Assembly (NCBI RefSeq): GCF_022352055.1
Contig: NZ_JAKRWM010000001.1
Span: 806,001 to 870,000, forward strand
Direction of reading: 5' to 3'
Origin: Cohnella mopanensis
Lineage (GTDB): Bacteria; Bacillota; Bacilli; Paenibacillales; Paenibacillaceae
Length of the DNA stretch: 64,000 bases
Below, piece after piece: positions 50,706 to 60,959 of this stretch. Position numbers and translations under genes: made by a program. Numbering within the stretch: position 1 is the stretch's first letter; each line of letters opens with the position of its first letter. The notes under the pieces are model-generated. The model had not been told where the DNA came from and ran no database searches. It saw nothing but the letters and a program-made list of their open reading frames with translations.

Positions 50706-51583
50706 TACATCTCAACCTCCTTTCGTTTCATAGCGAACACTTGAATGAGCGTAATGGCGCCCAAAACGATGAAAAATATGATGGCTTTCGTCGATGCCAG
50801 CGTATAATTGTTATTCGCAAAAGCATCTTGGTAAATATGCAGTGCCAATGATTCCGTCGATCCGAATGGTCCGCCCTTCGTTAAGGCCAGATTAAGATCG
50901 AACACCTTAAAGCCGCTCGTGATCGCTAGGAACAAGCAAATCGTAATCGCATTACGAACAAGCGGTAAAACAATATGCCACATTCTCTGCCAGCGGTTGA
51001 CCCCGTCAATCTGCGCGGCCTCCAGTAATTCAGTGGAAATCCCTTGTAGCGCGGCAATATAGATGACCATGAAATAACCGGCGGAATACCATACATTAAC
51101 GAGAATAAGCGCCCAGAATGCATAGCTTGGGTAGCTGAGCCAATTGACTCCGAAAATGTGCCAGCCCGTCCACTCCGCGATTTGCGGGAAAACCTGCGAG
51201 ATGATAAATTGCCAGATGAAGCCGATAATCAATGTTCCAATAACATGGGGCATGAAATAGACCGTTCTGAGCACGTTTTTCGTTTTCAGCTTCATGTTCA
51301 AAACTATAGCTAAAGCAAAACCTATAAGATTAACCAATAACGTGCTAACAGCTACATATTTTAGCGTGAACCAGAAGGACTTCAAATACGCAGAATCGTG
51401 AAAGATCGTCGTATAGTTGCTCCATCCTACCCACTTGATGTCGGTGCTGATTCCATCCCAATCCTGGAACGAGAAGATGATCGCCCGGGCAAAGGGCAGC
51501 ATAATAATTAATGCGAATAGCAGAACAGCCGGAGATACAAAAGTAAAATAAATAAGCAGCTTTTTCGTTTTCGTTTGCGTCAT
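50705..51583 (-). CDS. carbohydrate ABC transporter permease (MalF type)
   Basis: 292 aa, six helices, EAA loop ELLEAAQIDGVNRWQRMWHI. N-terminus KKLLIYFTFVSPAVLLFALI fits MalF/LacF-type permeases. ATG with AGAGGTG upstream; GTG three codons earlier is an alternative. Separated from the binding-protein gene by 120 bases that hold a long hairpin. Confidence 0.93.
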   Translation of the reverse strand: MTQTKTKKLLIYFTFVSPAVLLFALIIMLPFARAIIFSFQDWDGISTDIKWVGWSNYTTIFHDSAYLKSFWFTLKYVAVSTLLVNLIGFALAIVLNMKLKTKNVLRTVYFMPHVIGTLIIGFIWQFIISQVFPQIAEWTGWHIFGVNWLSYPSYAFWALILVNVWYSAGYFMVIYIAALQGISTELLEAAQIDGVNRWQRMWHIVLPLVRNAITICLFLAITSGFKVFDLNLALTKGGPFGSTESLALHIYQDAFANNNYTLASTKAIIFFIVLGAITLIQVFAMKRKEVEM

Positions 51584-51615
51584 GATGAGCACCTCTTTTC
51601 CTGCTTTAACCTAAT

Positions 51616-51665
51616 GCAGCCACTGCGACATTTCCGGAACTGTTCCGAATCGGCACAGTGGCTGC
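51616..51665 (-). other. long stem-loop between binding-protein and permease genes
   Basis: GCAGCCACTG/CAGTGGCTGC outer stem with an inner CGGAAC/GTTCCG hairpin and no T-run. In malE-malF type operons such stems protect the upstream message, giving more binding protein than permease. Confidence 0.65.
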
Positions 51666-51705
51666 TTACCTTCCAATCGAGTGTTTAGAGAACGCTCGAC
51701 TTCAT

Positions 51706-52989
51706 TTACTTCTTCACAGCACCTGACCAAATTTTCTGAATATCATCTATCGCTTGCTCTTTTTTCAATTGCTCGCCAACATAAGCTTGCAGCGGCTTCA
51801 CGAATTGAGTTTGGATTCCCGGAGCAGGCCATAAGAAGAACGCGAACGGAATGATTTGATCGTTTTTAACGTACTCGTTCATGTCAGCTGCGAGCGGTCC
51901 CAATTGATCCGTGGCTTGCATATCGGCAAAGGCAGGAACGAACTGGAACGAATCGACCAAATACTTCTGACCGTTCTTGTGAACCCAGTCCAGGAACTTC
52001 TTCGCTTCATCCACGTTCTTGGATTCCTTGTTAATCGCGTAATAATTAGGTACGCTGATCGGAATTTTCGTATCGCTTGCGTTATCGGTGAGCGGGATAG
52101 CGAACATCCCCATATTCACGTCCGGGTTTACCTTCAGAATCGGCTGCAGCGCCCATACGCCTTGCTGTATCATCGCAACCTTGCCCGTCGCGAAATTCGC
52201 GATTTCCGTATCATAGCTGACGCCGAGCGATTCCACGCCTGATCCGTACTTCACAGTCATATCAAGGACATCGAAAAATCCATTCATGAACGGGTTGTCT
52301 TTGATTTTCGCGGTGCCATCATTCAACTGCTTGGCATAACCCGCCGGGTCTGGCGCATATGCGAACGGAAGGTTTAGCAAATGCTGTCCAAGCGTCCACC
52401 ATTCCTTGTAAGCCTCCGAGTAAGAAGTAATGCCTGCCGCCTTCAGCTTCTCGTTCGCTTGCTTTAGCTCTGTTAGCGTTGTTGGAACCTTATCGATTCC
52501 GGCTTTGGCGAACAAATCCTTGTTATAAACGAAACCGTATCCTTCGATGGAAATCGGAAAGCCATACTTCTTACCGTCGAAAGTCATTCCAGGAAGAGTT
52601 GTTGGCAGCGCCTGGCTCATCCAAGCTTCGTCAGTTAGATCTACAAGCCTGTCACGCCACAGCCCCATATCCGTGTACCCTTTTACGAAGAAAATGTCTG
52701 GCGCTTCCCCTGCTGCGAACAGCGTCTTGAGCCGCGTCTGCACATCGGGCGTAATTTCTGGTTCGATGGTGACGTTCGGATGCTCCGACTGGTAATCCGC
52801 CAGCATTTGCTTTGTTTTGTCGGCGATTTCCGGCTTTCCTTGCAGCAGCTTTAGCGTAATTTTCTTATCCGACGAGCCCTGATTTCCCGCCGTGCTGCTT
52901 GCTGAAGACTCCGAGTTCTCTTTGCCGCAACCGGCAAGCAAGCCGGCGCTTAAAGCGATAACGGTGACGCCTGATATCAACTTCTTCAT
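51706..52989 (-). CDS. ABC transporter sugar-binding lipoprotein
   Basis: 427 aa. Signal with lipobox AGLLAGCGKE, then a family-1 solute-binding fold (ITLKLLQGKPEIADKTKQML, GEAPDIFFVKGYTDMG, YGFPISIEGYGFVYNKDLF). Captures an alpha-glucoside judging from the linked GH13 gene. SD GGGGGATTAG before the ATG. Transcribed after the YesN-type regulator, with an 86-base gap that holds its promoter. Confidence 0.93.
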   Translation of the reverse strand: MKKLISGVTVIALSAGLLAGCGKENSESSASSTAGNQGSSDKKITLKLLQGKPEIADKTKQMLADYQSEHPNVTIEPEITPDVQTRLKTLFAAGEAPDIFFVKGYTDMGLWRDRLVDLTDEAWMSQALPTTLPGMTFDGKKYGFPISIEGYGFVYNKDLFAKAGIDKVPTTLTELKQANEKLKAAGITSYSEAYKEWWTLGQHLLNLPFAYAPDPAGYAKQLNDGTAKIKDNPFMNGFFDVLDMTVKYGSGVESLGVSYDTEIANFATGKVAMIQQGVWALQPILKVNPDVNMGMFAIPLTDNASDTKIPISVPNYYAINKESKNVDEAKKFLDWVHKNGQKYLVDSFQFVPAFADMQATDQLGPLAADMNEYVKNDQIIPFAFFLWPAPGIQTQFVKPLQAYVGEQLKKEQAIDDIQKIWSGAVKK

Positions 52990-53034
52990 TTCTAATCCCC
53001 CAATAATGTAAGGTGTGATGTGTACAGCTTTTAT

Positions 53035-53050
53035 ATTAGACGCTTACAAT
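53035..53050 (-). promoter_or_regulatory. weak cre-like site before the binding-protein gene
   Basis: Minus strand ATTGTAAGCGTCTAAT keeps the TGTAAGCG half of the cre consensus but deviates at two positions in the other half. Located about 45 bases upstream of the start. Confidence 0.3.
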
Positions 53051-53075
53051 TGGGCTTGGCAGGGAATATCCTCGC

Positions 53076-54653
53076 CTAAATAGGGAATATATGCGTTTCT
53101 TGTCGAACCTTGCGAAAGTGAAGAGGCGACATTCCCGTTTGTTTTTTGAACACCTTACTGAAATAGTTTTCGTCGACATACCCCAATTGGTTGGCGATCT
53201 GGGATACCGCTGAATTCGTGTTGGACAGCAACGCTTTGGCTTTCTCGATCTTCAGCTCGGTCAAATACGAAATGATCGTCGTATTGTACGTTTCTTTAAA
53301 TCTCTTCGAAATATATTGCGGGCTAAGGTGAAACTTCTCGGACAGGGTAGCAAACGAAATGTCTTCGTGAAAATAACGAGTCAGATAATCCCGAATCGTC
53401 TCGATTTCCTGACTGCCGTGGAACGCCGTATTCGTCGCCTCCAGCACTATCCAGAACTGCTGCAGCAGCATTTTTTCCCATTCCTCAAGATCGCTAATCC
53501 ATAGAGCCAGATGAGGGGTTGGGGACATTCCCGAATGCTTGGCCGTTAATCTACTCAGAAGCAGATTGGCCTCCAAGGAACAAATCTGAAGCTCCTTTAA
53601 CGTCAACTTCCCCTGTTGCCGCAAGCCTTCCGCATACTTCCCTATAATGTCTAGAACAAAACGCTTGTTTCTGGTTTCAATCGCCTTTTGCAGCAAAAAT
53701 TGCTGGTTCATAAAGGGGGGAACTTCCTGAGGCGATGCTGTGGAAGCTTTCGATTTACCCGGCAGCACGTCACAGCCGAGCAGCTCTTGCTTCGCCTCCC
53801 CGACAGCCTGACCCAGACCGGCAAGATCGCATGCTCTAGCGCATTGTCCGATCAGCACCTCTAGCCCAAGGGTTTGTTTCCAGGCTCGTCTCACTCTCTC
53901 AAGTTGCATGGACAGGTCGATGCCCTTCCTACTGGCTGCTCCATCGCTAAGGATCATCAACCACTGATATTCATCTAGTCTGCATAGATAACCTGTACAA
54001 TCTCCTATTGCATCCTGGGCAATATTGTCAACGGCAAAGAAAAACAGCTCCTCATCCATCTCGAAGCGGCTGCCCACTATGTCCATTCGCTTTCGTGGCA
54101 AAATTACGGAAATGCTCAAGGCTTGCTCCGGCAATCCGAGCTTATTGAAAATTCGTCTGACCGCGTCCGTCAGCAGACTCTCCCCTCTGACAAAGGAGGC
54201 CAGCTTTTTCTCATCCAGCAGGGCGTCCGCCTTCCGAATGAGATGGCCGCGCTCCGTTTCGGATTGCTTAATGCTCTCCAGATCGTTCCAAGCGTTAACA
54301 GCCTTCTGTAGTGCCTCTTCAAGCTCTTTCCTGTGAAAAGGCTTTAGAATATAGTCCACTCCATTAGCCTTGATAGTAGCCCTTGTATATTCAAAATCGC
54401 TGTACCCGCTAATGACGATAACCTGCGTATTGGAATGAATCTCCCTGATTTGTTGCAGCAGTTCAATTCCGTTCATCATCGGCATTTTCATATCGCAAAA
54501 AACAACGGCCGGTTTATGAACCTTAATCAGCTCTAACGCTTCAATGCCGTTCTCCGCCATGAATATATCTGTAATTCCGAACTTTTCCGTTGAGATCGAC
54601 AGCTCGATTCCTTCTCTTACATGTTGCTCATCATCCACGATCAATATTTTCAT
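53076..54653 (-). CDS. YesN-type response regulator (AraC output)
   Basis: 525 aa: receiver (MKILIVDDEQHVREGIEL, FCDMKMPMMNG with phospho-Asp, VISGYSD, KPFHRKEL), a long middle region about 130-420 and AraC HTH at the end (DISFATLSEKFHLSPQYISK, SQIANQLGYVDENYFSKVFK). Start at ATG with AGGAGGCAGCC; it overlaps the kinase 3' end by 23 bases. Activates the adjacent importer in YesMN-type systems. Confidence 0.93.
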   Translation of the reverse strand: MKILIVDDEQHVREGIELSISTEKFGITDIFMAENGIEALELIKVHKPAVVFCDMKMPMMNGIELLQQIREIHSNTQVIVISGYSDFEYTRATIKANGVDYILKPFHRKELEEALQKAVNAWNDLESIKQSETERGHLIRKADALLDEKKLASFVRGESLLTDAVRRIFNKLGLPEQALSISVILPRKRMDIVGSRFEMDEELFFFAVDNIAQDAIGDCTGYLCRLDEYQWLMILSDGAASRKGIDLSMQLERVRRAWKQTLGLEVLIGQCARACDLAGLGQAVGEAKQELLGCDVLPGKSKASTASPQEVPPFMNQQFLLQKAIETRNKRFVLDIIGKYAEGLRQQGKLTLKELQICSLEANLLLSRLTAKHSGMSPTPHLALWISDLEEWEKMLLQQFWIVLEATNTAFHGSQEIETIRDYLTRYFHEDISFATLSEKFHLSPQYISKRFKETYNTTIISYLTELKIEKAKALLSNTNSAVSQIANQLGYVDENYFSKVFKKQTGMSPLHFRKVRQETHIFPI

Positions 54654-56397
54654 CTGGGGCTGCCTCCTCAAGGGGAATAATCAATTGAATTTCTGTTTTT
54701 TCATAGGCTGCGCTGCTCAAATTCCATTCGAATGAATCGCCATACCGAATCCATAGCCGCTGTAGAACGTTCATCAGACCGATGCCGCCGCCTTCCCAAT
54801 CCTGAACATGGTGAATGGCATACCTCTTTTTCAAGAGCTCGATCGTATTCTGCTCGAGACCTTTGCCATTGTCTACAATGCGGATCATGAGTCCGGAATT
54901 CAGCGTAATCTCCACATGAATGAACCCCGCTCCCGTCCCATTCTCGATGCCGTGAATGATGCAGTTCTCAACCAAAGGCTGAAGGATCATCTTGGGTACG
55001 GTTACATTTTCCGCTTCAGGCTCGCATGAAATTCGGTAGGAAAGCTTGTTTTTGAAGCGGTTTTCCTGAAGGGATAAATAGTGCTCGATATGCTCAATTT
55101 CCTTCTTAAGGGTGACAAATTCGGTTTTCATATCCATGCTGTATCGCAAAATAAATCCGAGCTCTGATATTCTGTCGTTAATCTCATCTGCTCGATAACG
55201 GAGCGCAAGCGTAGATATAGATTGCAACGTGTTGTACAAAAAGTGAGGGTTGATCTGCGCTTGTAGCATCTTCAGCCGGGCCGTGGATACTTCAAGCTTC
55301 TGCTGGTATTCCTTAATAATCATTTCTTTCAGATTGTGCACCATCATTTCAAAGCGTTGCTCGAGAATTCCGATTTCGTCCTCCCGGGCATTGAATTTGA
55401 CGCCGTCAAAAATACCGATTCCTACGCGAGATATATTCTGAACTAGCCGCTTAATCGGGGCAGTAATGGAGAAGGACAGGATAAATGCAAATATAACGAT
55501 GCAAGCCAAAGCCACAATTTGAATAGCGATCGTCTGATTCAGTGTTTTCTTCGCCACCTGGTTGAACGCAACGGATGGAATAAACTTGATGCTCATGATC
55601 GGCACATCTAAGTAGTGATCACGAACGTAGATATACACGCCTTTCTTGCCGTTCAGCTTGCCGAAGCTGTAGCCTTTAGCCTGCTGGGGATCAGGAGCGA
55701 TCTGATCAACCGAATCCAAACTCGTCAATTCCTTGTCCGACGTATACAGCATCTGATTGCTGGGAGCGACAAACAAAAACATCGTTTCATTCGTTGCATC
55801 GAAGAGCTGTCTGTTTAGCCTCGTAATTTCGTCCAATGATACATAGATCGATAACAAGCCAATTTTCGTCGAGTTCGGATAATCGATTAGCTTCTTGTGA
55901 AAAGCGAGAAAACGCTCGCCGCTCAACTGCTTCACCTCATAATCCGGCACACTGCTCCACTTGTCCTCGTCAGCGGGCGGAAGAACCGTTTGCGAGAAAG
56001 CGTAGCCCATTAAATTGTTGAGCTGATAGTGCTGTCCAGAGCCTCCAGCGTAAAAGTTAACCATTTTGATTTCCGGACGCCTACTGTAAACGTCATTTAG
56101 TTTTCGTTGCACATACATGTTGCGCTCATAGCTGCTCATATTTTTCCACACGTACATGGCTAGGTCTTGATCCGCATACCAGGACACAGATAACTGGTTA
56201 AGCTCCTGCAAATATTTTTTCATATTGTCCATGCCGATCGTCATCGTGTTCTGGTTCAGTTCAATGGAATGCTCCTGAAGCGTACGATAATTGGATCTGT
56301 AGGATATCACGTTCGACAAAATAAACGGAATGGTGGTCATAATAAGCATCCAGACGAGCAATCTGGCAAACAAGCTTCTCTTGTATATGCGATTCAT
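54631..56397 (-). CDS. YesM-type sensor histidine kinase
   Basis: About 588 aa: helix at residues about 12-30 (LFARLLVWMLIMTTIPFIL), dCache-like sensor to about 300, helix, HAMP, His_kinase domain with QAQINPHFLYNTLQSISTLA (phospho-His), HATPase LQPLVENCIIHGIENG and DNGKGLEQNTIELL. Senses extracellular sugar or cell-wall signals and phosphorylates the YesN-type partner. ATG chosen with GGGGAGAG about ten bases upstream; a longer frame begins at 56427. Confidence 0.93.
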   Translation of the reverse strand: MNRIYKRSLFARLLVWMLIMTTIPFILSNVISYRSNYRTLQEHSIELNQNTMTIGMDNMKKYLQELNQLSVSWYADQDLAMYVWKNMSSYERNMYVQRKLNDVYSRRPEIKMVNFYAGGSGQHYQLNNLMGYAFSQTVLPPADEDKWSSVPDYEVKQLSGERFLAFHKKLIDYPNSTKIGLLSIYVSLDEITRLNRQLFDATNETMFLFVAPSNQMLYTSDKELTSLDSVDQIAPDPQQAKGYSFGKLNGKKGVYIYVRDHYLDVPIMSIKFIPSVAFNQVAKKTLNQTIAIQIVALACIVIFAFILSFSITAPIKRLVQNISRVGIGIFDGVKFNAREDEIGILEQRFEMMVHNLKEMIIKEYQQKLEVSTARLKMLQAQINPHFLYNTLQSISTLALRYRADEINDRISELGFILRYSMDMKTEFVTLKKEIEHIEHYLSLQENRFKNKLSYRISCEPEAENVTVPKMILQPLVENCIIHGIENGTGAGFIHVEITLNSGLMIRIVDNGKGLEQNTIELLKKRYAIHHVQDWEGGGIGLMNVLQRLWIRYGDSFEWNLSSAAYEKTEIQLIIPLEEAAPDENIDRG

Positions 56398-56516
56398 TTC
56401 ATCGTCTCTCCCCTCTGCGCTGCCCATGGAAGTAGTCCACCCTTTTCGGCAATACCTAATATATTAGCCGCTTCCCCCCTTGTCCGTCTATTTGATAAAT
56501 AAAACATCTTAGTTCA

Positions 56517-56548
56517 ATTCAAAGAGGCAAGCCTATTTGGCTTGCCTC
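56517..56548 (-). terminator. terminator of the AraC gene at 56572
   Basis: GAGGCAAGCC/GGCTTGCCTC with loop of five, followed on the minus strand by TTTGAATTG; 24 bases after the stop. Confidence 0.8.
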
Positions 56549-56571
56549 ATCCATTACTGACTGAATTTCGT

Positions 56572-57465
56572 TTATGCTTTTAGTCGTTTAATATCTTTTC
56601 TAGGCGGAAAGCCAAACATCCGGGAATATTCACGGCTGAATTGAGTGCTACTTTCATAACCTACTCGATACGCAACCTCTGTAGCATCTGTAGACTCGGT
56701 TAATAGTAAGCGCCGGGCTTCCTGAAGTCTCATTTGTTTTTGGTACTGAATTGGACTCATGGCCGTTACTTCTTTAAAGTGCCGATGAAACGATGAAACA
56801 CTCATATTCGCTATTTCTGCAAGTTCCTCGATTCGAAATGAACGATCGTAATTCATTATGATATGTTCAATAACATCTCTGATTTGGTGGATTGTGCTCT
56901 CTTCCAATACAATACCTTTTAAAATATTCCCATTCTTACCCTGCAGTACCCTATAAAGAATTTCTTCCGTATATAGTGGAGCAAGTACAGGAATATCGTT
57001 AGGATTATCTATCAAACGGGCTAACCTGATGACCGCATCCAATAAAGACGATTCAATATGACTAACAAACATAGCTCGTTTAGGATTTTCTTTCGGAAAA
57101 TCTCGAAGTTCAAAGTCATTTAGAACCGCTAAGATTTGACTAGGTGAAATCTCAAGCCTGAGACCCAAATAGGGAACATCGGGAGTGGCTTCAGTGACTT
57201 GAGTATTAACCGGTAAGTGAACGGATGCTACAAGGTAATCTGCAGGACTGTATTTAAAGCGATCCCGTGCTAGCCAAACCTCCTTCGCCCCTTGCACAAC
57301 CATACAAAAAGAGGGCTTGTATACTCCGTGGTTAGACTCTGTCGTATTAGACAGACGCATGAAATAGAGGGATGGAATAGCGGTTTTGTGGACACCGTCA
57401 CCTTCCGAAGCACGTTCAATGATTTTAATGAGCTCCTGCTGCTTAGTAATATCTATATCAGACAT
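56572..57465 (-). CDS. AraC-family regulator (AraC_N type)
   Basis: 297 aa. N-terminal AraC_N cupin (YKPSFCMVVQGAKEVWLARD, YLVASVHLPVNTQV) and C-terminal HTH (RIEELAEIANMSVSSFHRHF, ATEVAYRVGYESSTQFSREY, FGFPPRKD). SD GGGGAGG before the ATG. Divergent from the aldo-keto reductase gene (215 bases apart), a pairing common in Bacilli where the regulator controls the reductase. Confidence 0.92.
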   Translation of the reverse strand: MSDIDITKQQELIKIIERASEGDGVHKTAIPSLYFMRLSNTTESNHGVYKPSFCMVVQGAKEVWLARDRFKYSPADYLVASVHLPVNTQVTEATPDVPYLGLRLEISPSQILAVLNDFELRDFPKENPKRAMFVSHIESSLLDAVIRLARLIDNPNDIPVLAPLYTEEILYRVLQGKNGNILKGIVLEESTIHQIRDVIEHIIMNYDRSFRIEELAEIANMSVSSFHRHFKEVTAMSPIQYQKQMRLQEARRLLLTESTDATEVAYRVGYESSTQFSREYSRMFGFPPRKDIKRLKA

Positions 57466-57637
57466 TTGATCCTCCCCGTTCCGTCAACTGAATAGTTCAA
57501 TTATAGATCATATTGATTTGTTAAATAAATCGTAGTGAGAGGATTAGGCAAACATTTGAGACGAATGGGATAACGATCAAATTGTCATCCGGTGCATACT
57601 AAGATGTGAACAGGCTTGCTGTTATGGAGATGTATAA

Positions 57638-58531
<894 letters not shown>

Positions 58532-58548
58532 CAATTTATCATTTCGTA

Positions 58549-58595
58549 CGGAAGCGCCAAAGGAAAGGATAACTACCTTTCCTTTGGCGCTTCCG
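58549..58595. terminator. 20-bp perfect hairpin between convergent genes
   Basis: CGGAAGCGCCAAAGGAAAGG and its exact complement with a seven-base loop. No T-run, but the stem lies between the convergent reductase and flavoprotein genes and probably ends or protects both transcripts. Confidence 0.75.
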
Positions 58596-58630
58596 TCTTC
58601 GAGATACCCATACTTCAACCTTTACAATAA

Positions 58631-60010
58631 TTATGAACAGCAAGTTGAATTTGAATTAGAATCAATGGCTGCTCTAGTCAAATCATTCGAGCAACAATCC
58701 TTATTTGATGTCGTTTCAATTTTTTGTCCTGCAATGCTGCATACGCCCGTTTCCGGTAAATCTAACTCCACCTTAGCTGCTGACTCCCAATCGCCAGTAA
58801 GCGCGGCTACAACGGAACGTACCTGCTCATAACCTGTTGCCATCAGAAACGTCGGAGCCCTGCCATAGCTTTTAGCGCCTACGATATAGAGATTGTTCTC
58901 GGGTTGACGCAACTCTCTCTCCCCGTGTGGCCGAACAGTTCCGCAGCTATGAATGTTGGGATCAATCAACGGCGCAAGCGCGTCTACGCTTTCGATGCTT
59001 GGATCCATCAGGGTTCTAACTTCACGAAGGAAAGCCATGTCCGGACGAGACCCTGTATTGCTTATGACTTCGTTAATACCCGTAATGCGAACGAGTTCGC
59101 CGTCCTGGTAACCTGTGACGGTGATTGCATCTTGTTGTTGACTAAACCGAACCAGATTAAACGAAGTGTGCACTTCCGCATGTCCATTCTCGACGAGTTG
59201 CTGGAGACGAATGCCAAGCGCCCCGCGCTCCTGCAGACTGTCGTTTTCTTGTCCTCCATATACGTCGACTAAACTGGATTTACGAATGACCCAGACAATC
59301 TCAGTTGTTGGTTCTTCCGCTTTTAATTTTTCCAAATCAAGCAAGGCATTGATCGCGGAGTGACCACTGCCGACGACAAGAACCTTTTTGCCCTTGTACT
59401 GATCCCGATGGCTTCCCAGAACATCCGGAATGCCATAGACGATGTGTTGTCCAAGTGATGTTTCGTCGCTCGTCCATACGCCTTCGGCATTCGCCGGATT
59501 CGGATTAGACCAAGTTCCCGAAGCGTCGATTACGGCATTCGCTTCGAATGTTTGACGTTCTCCATCTCTTTCAACATGGATAACAAACGGCAACTTCTCT
59601 CGTCCAGCGGTTTTGATCTTGCTTAATCCCTTCCTGCTAATCGCAACGACCCTAGTACCAACATAGATATTTGGTTGAATATCGGGGAGTTGAGCGAGTG
59701 GCTTCAAATAGTTCTCCACGAGTTCTCCACCGGTCGGCAGCTCATCATCAGGCGGGGCAACCCATCCGTAATCTTCGAGTAATTTTTTTGCGGCTTTGTT
59801 GATGTTATATTGCCATGGCGAGAACAAACGGACATGTTTCCATTTTTCAATATTACCTGCGATGTGGTTCGCAGCTTCGAACAAAATAAAGCTTTCGCCA
59901 CGTTCAACCAAATGAGCGGCCGCGGCTAATCCAATTGGACCTCCACCGATAATGGCCACCGGTAACTTAAAGGCAACCTGCTTTGCATTTACGGAACAAC
60001 ATTCACTCAT
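58631..60010 (-). CDS. ArsO-like FAD-dependent oxidoreductase in an ars locus
   Basis: 459 aa, ATG with AGGAGGTTTTCAAT. FAD fold: VAIIGGGPIGLAAAAHLVER near the N-terminus, FSPWQYN, and VLVVGSGHSAINALLDLEKL for NADPH. Resembles flavin monooxygenases of ars operons (ArsO). Both ends carry Cys pairs (MSECCSVNAKQ; KDCCSND and STCCS), as expected of an arsenic-binding protein. Probable oxidation or handling of arsenic species; the reaction is not established for this one. Transcribed from an ArsR-type operator, following the arsR gene on the same strand. Confidence 0.88.
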   Translation of the reverse strand: MSECCSVNAKQVAFKLPVAIIGGGPIGLAAAAHLVERGESFILFEAANHIAGNIEKWKHVRLFSPWQYNINKAAKKLLEDYGWVAPPDDELPTGGELVENYLKPLAQLPDIQPNIYVGTRVVAISRKGLSKIKTAGREKLPFVIHVERDGERQTFEANAVIDASGTWSNPNPANAEGVWTSDETSLGQHIVYGIPDVLGSHRDQYKGKKVLVVGSGHSAINALLDLEKLKAEEPTTEIVWVIRKSSLVDVYGGQENDSLQERGALGIRLQQLVENGHAEVHTSFNLVRFSQQQDAITVTGYQDGELVRITGINEVISNTGSRPDMAFLREVRTLMDPSIESVDALAPLIDPNIHSCGTVRPHGERELRQPENNLYIVGAKSYGRAPTFLMATGYEQVRSVVAALTGDWESAAKVELDLPETGVCSIAGQKIETTSNKDCCSNDLTRAAIDSNSNSTCCS

Positions 60011-60032
60011 ATTGAAAACCTCCTGTGTATTA

Positions 60033-60054
60033 TTAATCAAATTAATTTGATTAA
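60033..60054. promoter_or_regulatory. ArsR operator upstream of the flavoprotein gene
   Basis: Core ATCAAA-TTAA-TTTGAT (60036-60051) inside a 22-base palindrome, 23 bases before the start. Same half-sites as upstream of arsR. Confidence 0.75.
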
Positions 60055-60085
60055 TTCATCGTGAAGAACTAAAGTCTTCACGTTC

Positions 60086-60406
60086 TTACTTACGGAATAT
60101 GCAACATAACTGAGGCGACAAAAGGTTATTCACTTCTTCATGATTCAGTTCATAATAACTCCAAGTCCCTCTTGTCTCGCGAAGGATGAGCCCCGCATCG
60201 AGCAAGATCTTCAAGTGGTAAGAAAGCTTTGACTGCTGCATCTCCAGAATATCTTCTAGATCGCAAACGCATGTATTGCCTCTTTGCGTTAGTTCATACA
60301 TGATTTGCAATCTTTTACGATCGGCTAGTGCCTTGAATTTTTGCTCGTAAGGTGCGAAATCAGTATGTTCCGAGTTAGATTGGGTAATCGGAAGTTGTTT
60401 AATCAT
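60086..60406 (-). CDS. arsR: ArsR-family arsenic-responsive repressor
   Basis: 106 aa from MIKQLP (GGAGGCAGTG before the ATG). wHTH with LADRKRLQIMYELTQRG and DILEMQQSKLSYHLKILLDA. The metal site NTCVCDLEDI matches the As(III)-binding CVCDL motif of classical ArsR. A second Cys pair (LCCIFRK) ends the protein. Represses the arsR-flavoprotein genes through the palindromes at 60425-60440 and 60036-60051. Confidence 0.93.
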   Translation of the reverse strand: MIKQLPITQSNSEHTDFAPYEQKFKALADRKRLQIMYELTQRGNTCVCDLEDILEMQQSKLSYHLKILLDAGLILRETRGTWSYYELNHEEVNNLLSPQLCCIFRK

Positions 60407-60424
60407 TTTCACTGCCTCCAATTA

Positions 60425-60440
60425 ATCAAAATTATTTGAT
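60425..60440. promoter_or_regulatory. ArsR operator upstream of arsR
   Basis: ATCAAA-ATTA-TTTGAT, the same 6-4-6 dyad as before the flavoprotein gene, 19 bases before the arsR start. Fits autoregulation. Confidence 0.8.
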
Positions 60441-60483
60441 GTAACGATGTTAACATGGAAAAATCCTCATTTCAAGCATTAAA

Positions 60484-60867
60484 TCAATTTTTCTTGATAT
60501 TATCTTGAAAACATTCTTCCCAAGATAGGCAATTACAGTCCAAGCTGTTCGCCAAAATGGTTTTCATGCGGGTCATTTGTTGGATCTTCGCTTCGAGTTC
60601 ATCCTGTTTCCTCATTGCCATCAGCCTCCACCTTTCGGAAGGTGCGACTTGTGAATCAAAGCCATCCAGCAGTTGTTTGATTTCTTGGATTTGAAACCCG
60701 GCGCTCTGTGCAAGTTTTATCGTATCGATCCGCCCTAATACCTCATCATCATACACCCTTTTACCGTTTTTGCGATGCGGTGGCGCAAGCAATCCGATTT
60801 GTTCATAATAACGTAAAGCCGATGTTGTTGTGCCGCTCTTATCAGCAACTTCCCCGATGGATAGCAT
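60484..60867 (-). CDS. MerR-family metal-responsive regulator
   Basis: 127 aa: MerR HTH (IGEVADKSGTTTSALRYYEQ, IGLLAPPHRKNGKRVY), coiled-coil about 80-110 and a C-terminal Cys cluster LDCNCLSWEECF. The Cys layout suggests soft-metal or arsenic sensing. SD AAGGGGG. Divergent from arsB; the shared promoter has the 19-bp MerR geometry, so it likely activates arsBC. Confidence 0.9.
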   Translation of the reverse strand: MLSIGEVADKSGTTTSALRYYEQIGLLAPPHRKNGKRVYDDEVLGRIDTIKLAQSAGFQIQEIKQLLDGFDSQVAPSERWRLMAMRKQDELEAKIQQMTRMKTILANSLDCNCLSWEECFQDNIKKN

Positions 60868-60877
60868 GGGAACCCCC

Positions 60878-60908
60878 TTGACTTCAAGTTAACTTGAAGT
60901 GATATGCT
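60878..60908 (+). promoter_or_regulatory. MerR-controlled promoter of arsBC
   Basis: TTGACT (60878-60883), 19-bp spacer and TATGCT (60903-60908). The perfect 20-base palindrome ACTTCAAGTTAACTTGAAGT (60881-60900) lies over the spacer. Distance to the arsB ATG is about 50 bases. Confidence 0.8.
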
Positions 60909-60959
60909 TTTTCCCAGCATACAATATCCATCAGTTTGGGACAACTTAGGGGAGGATTT

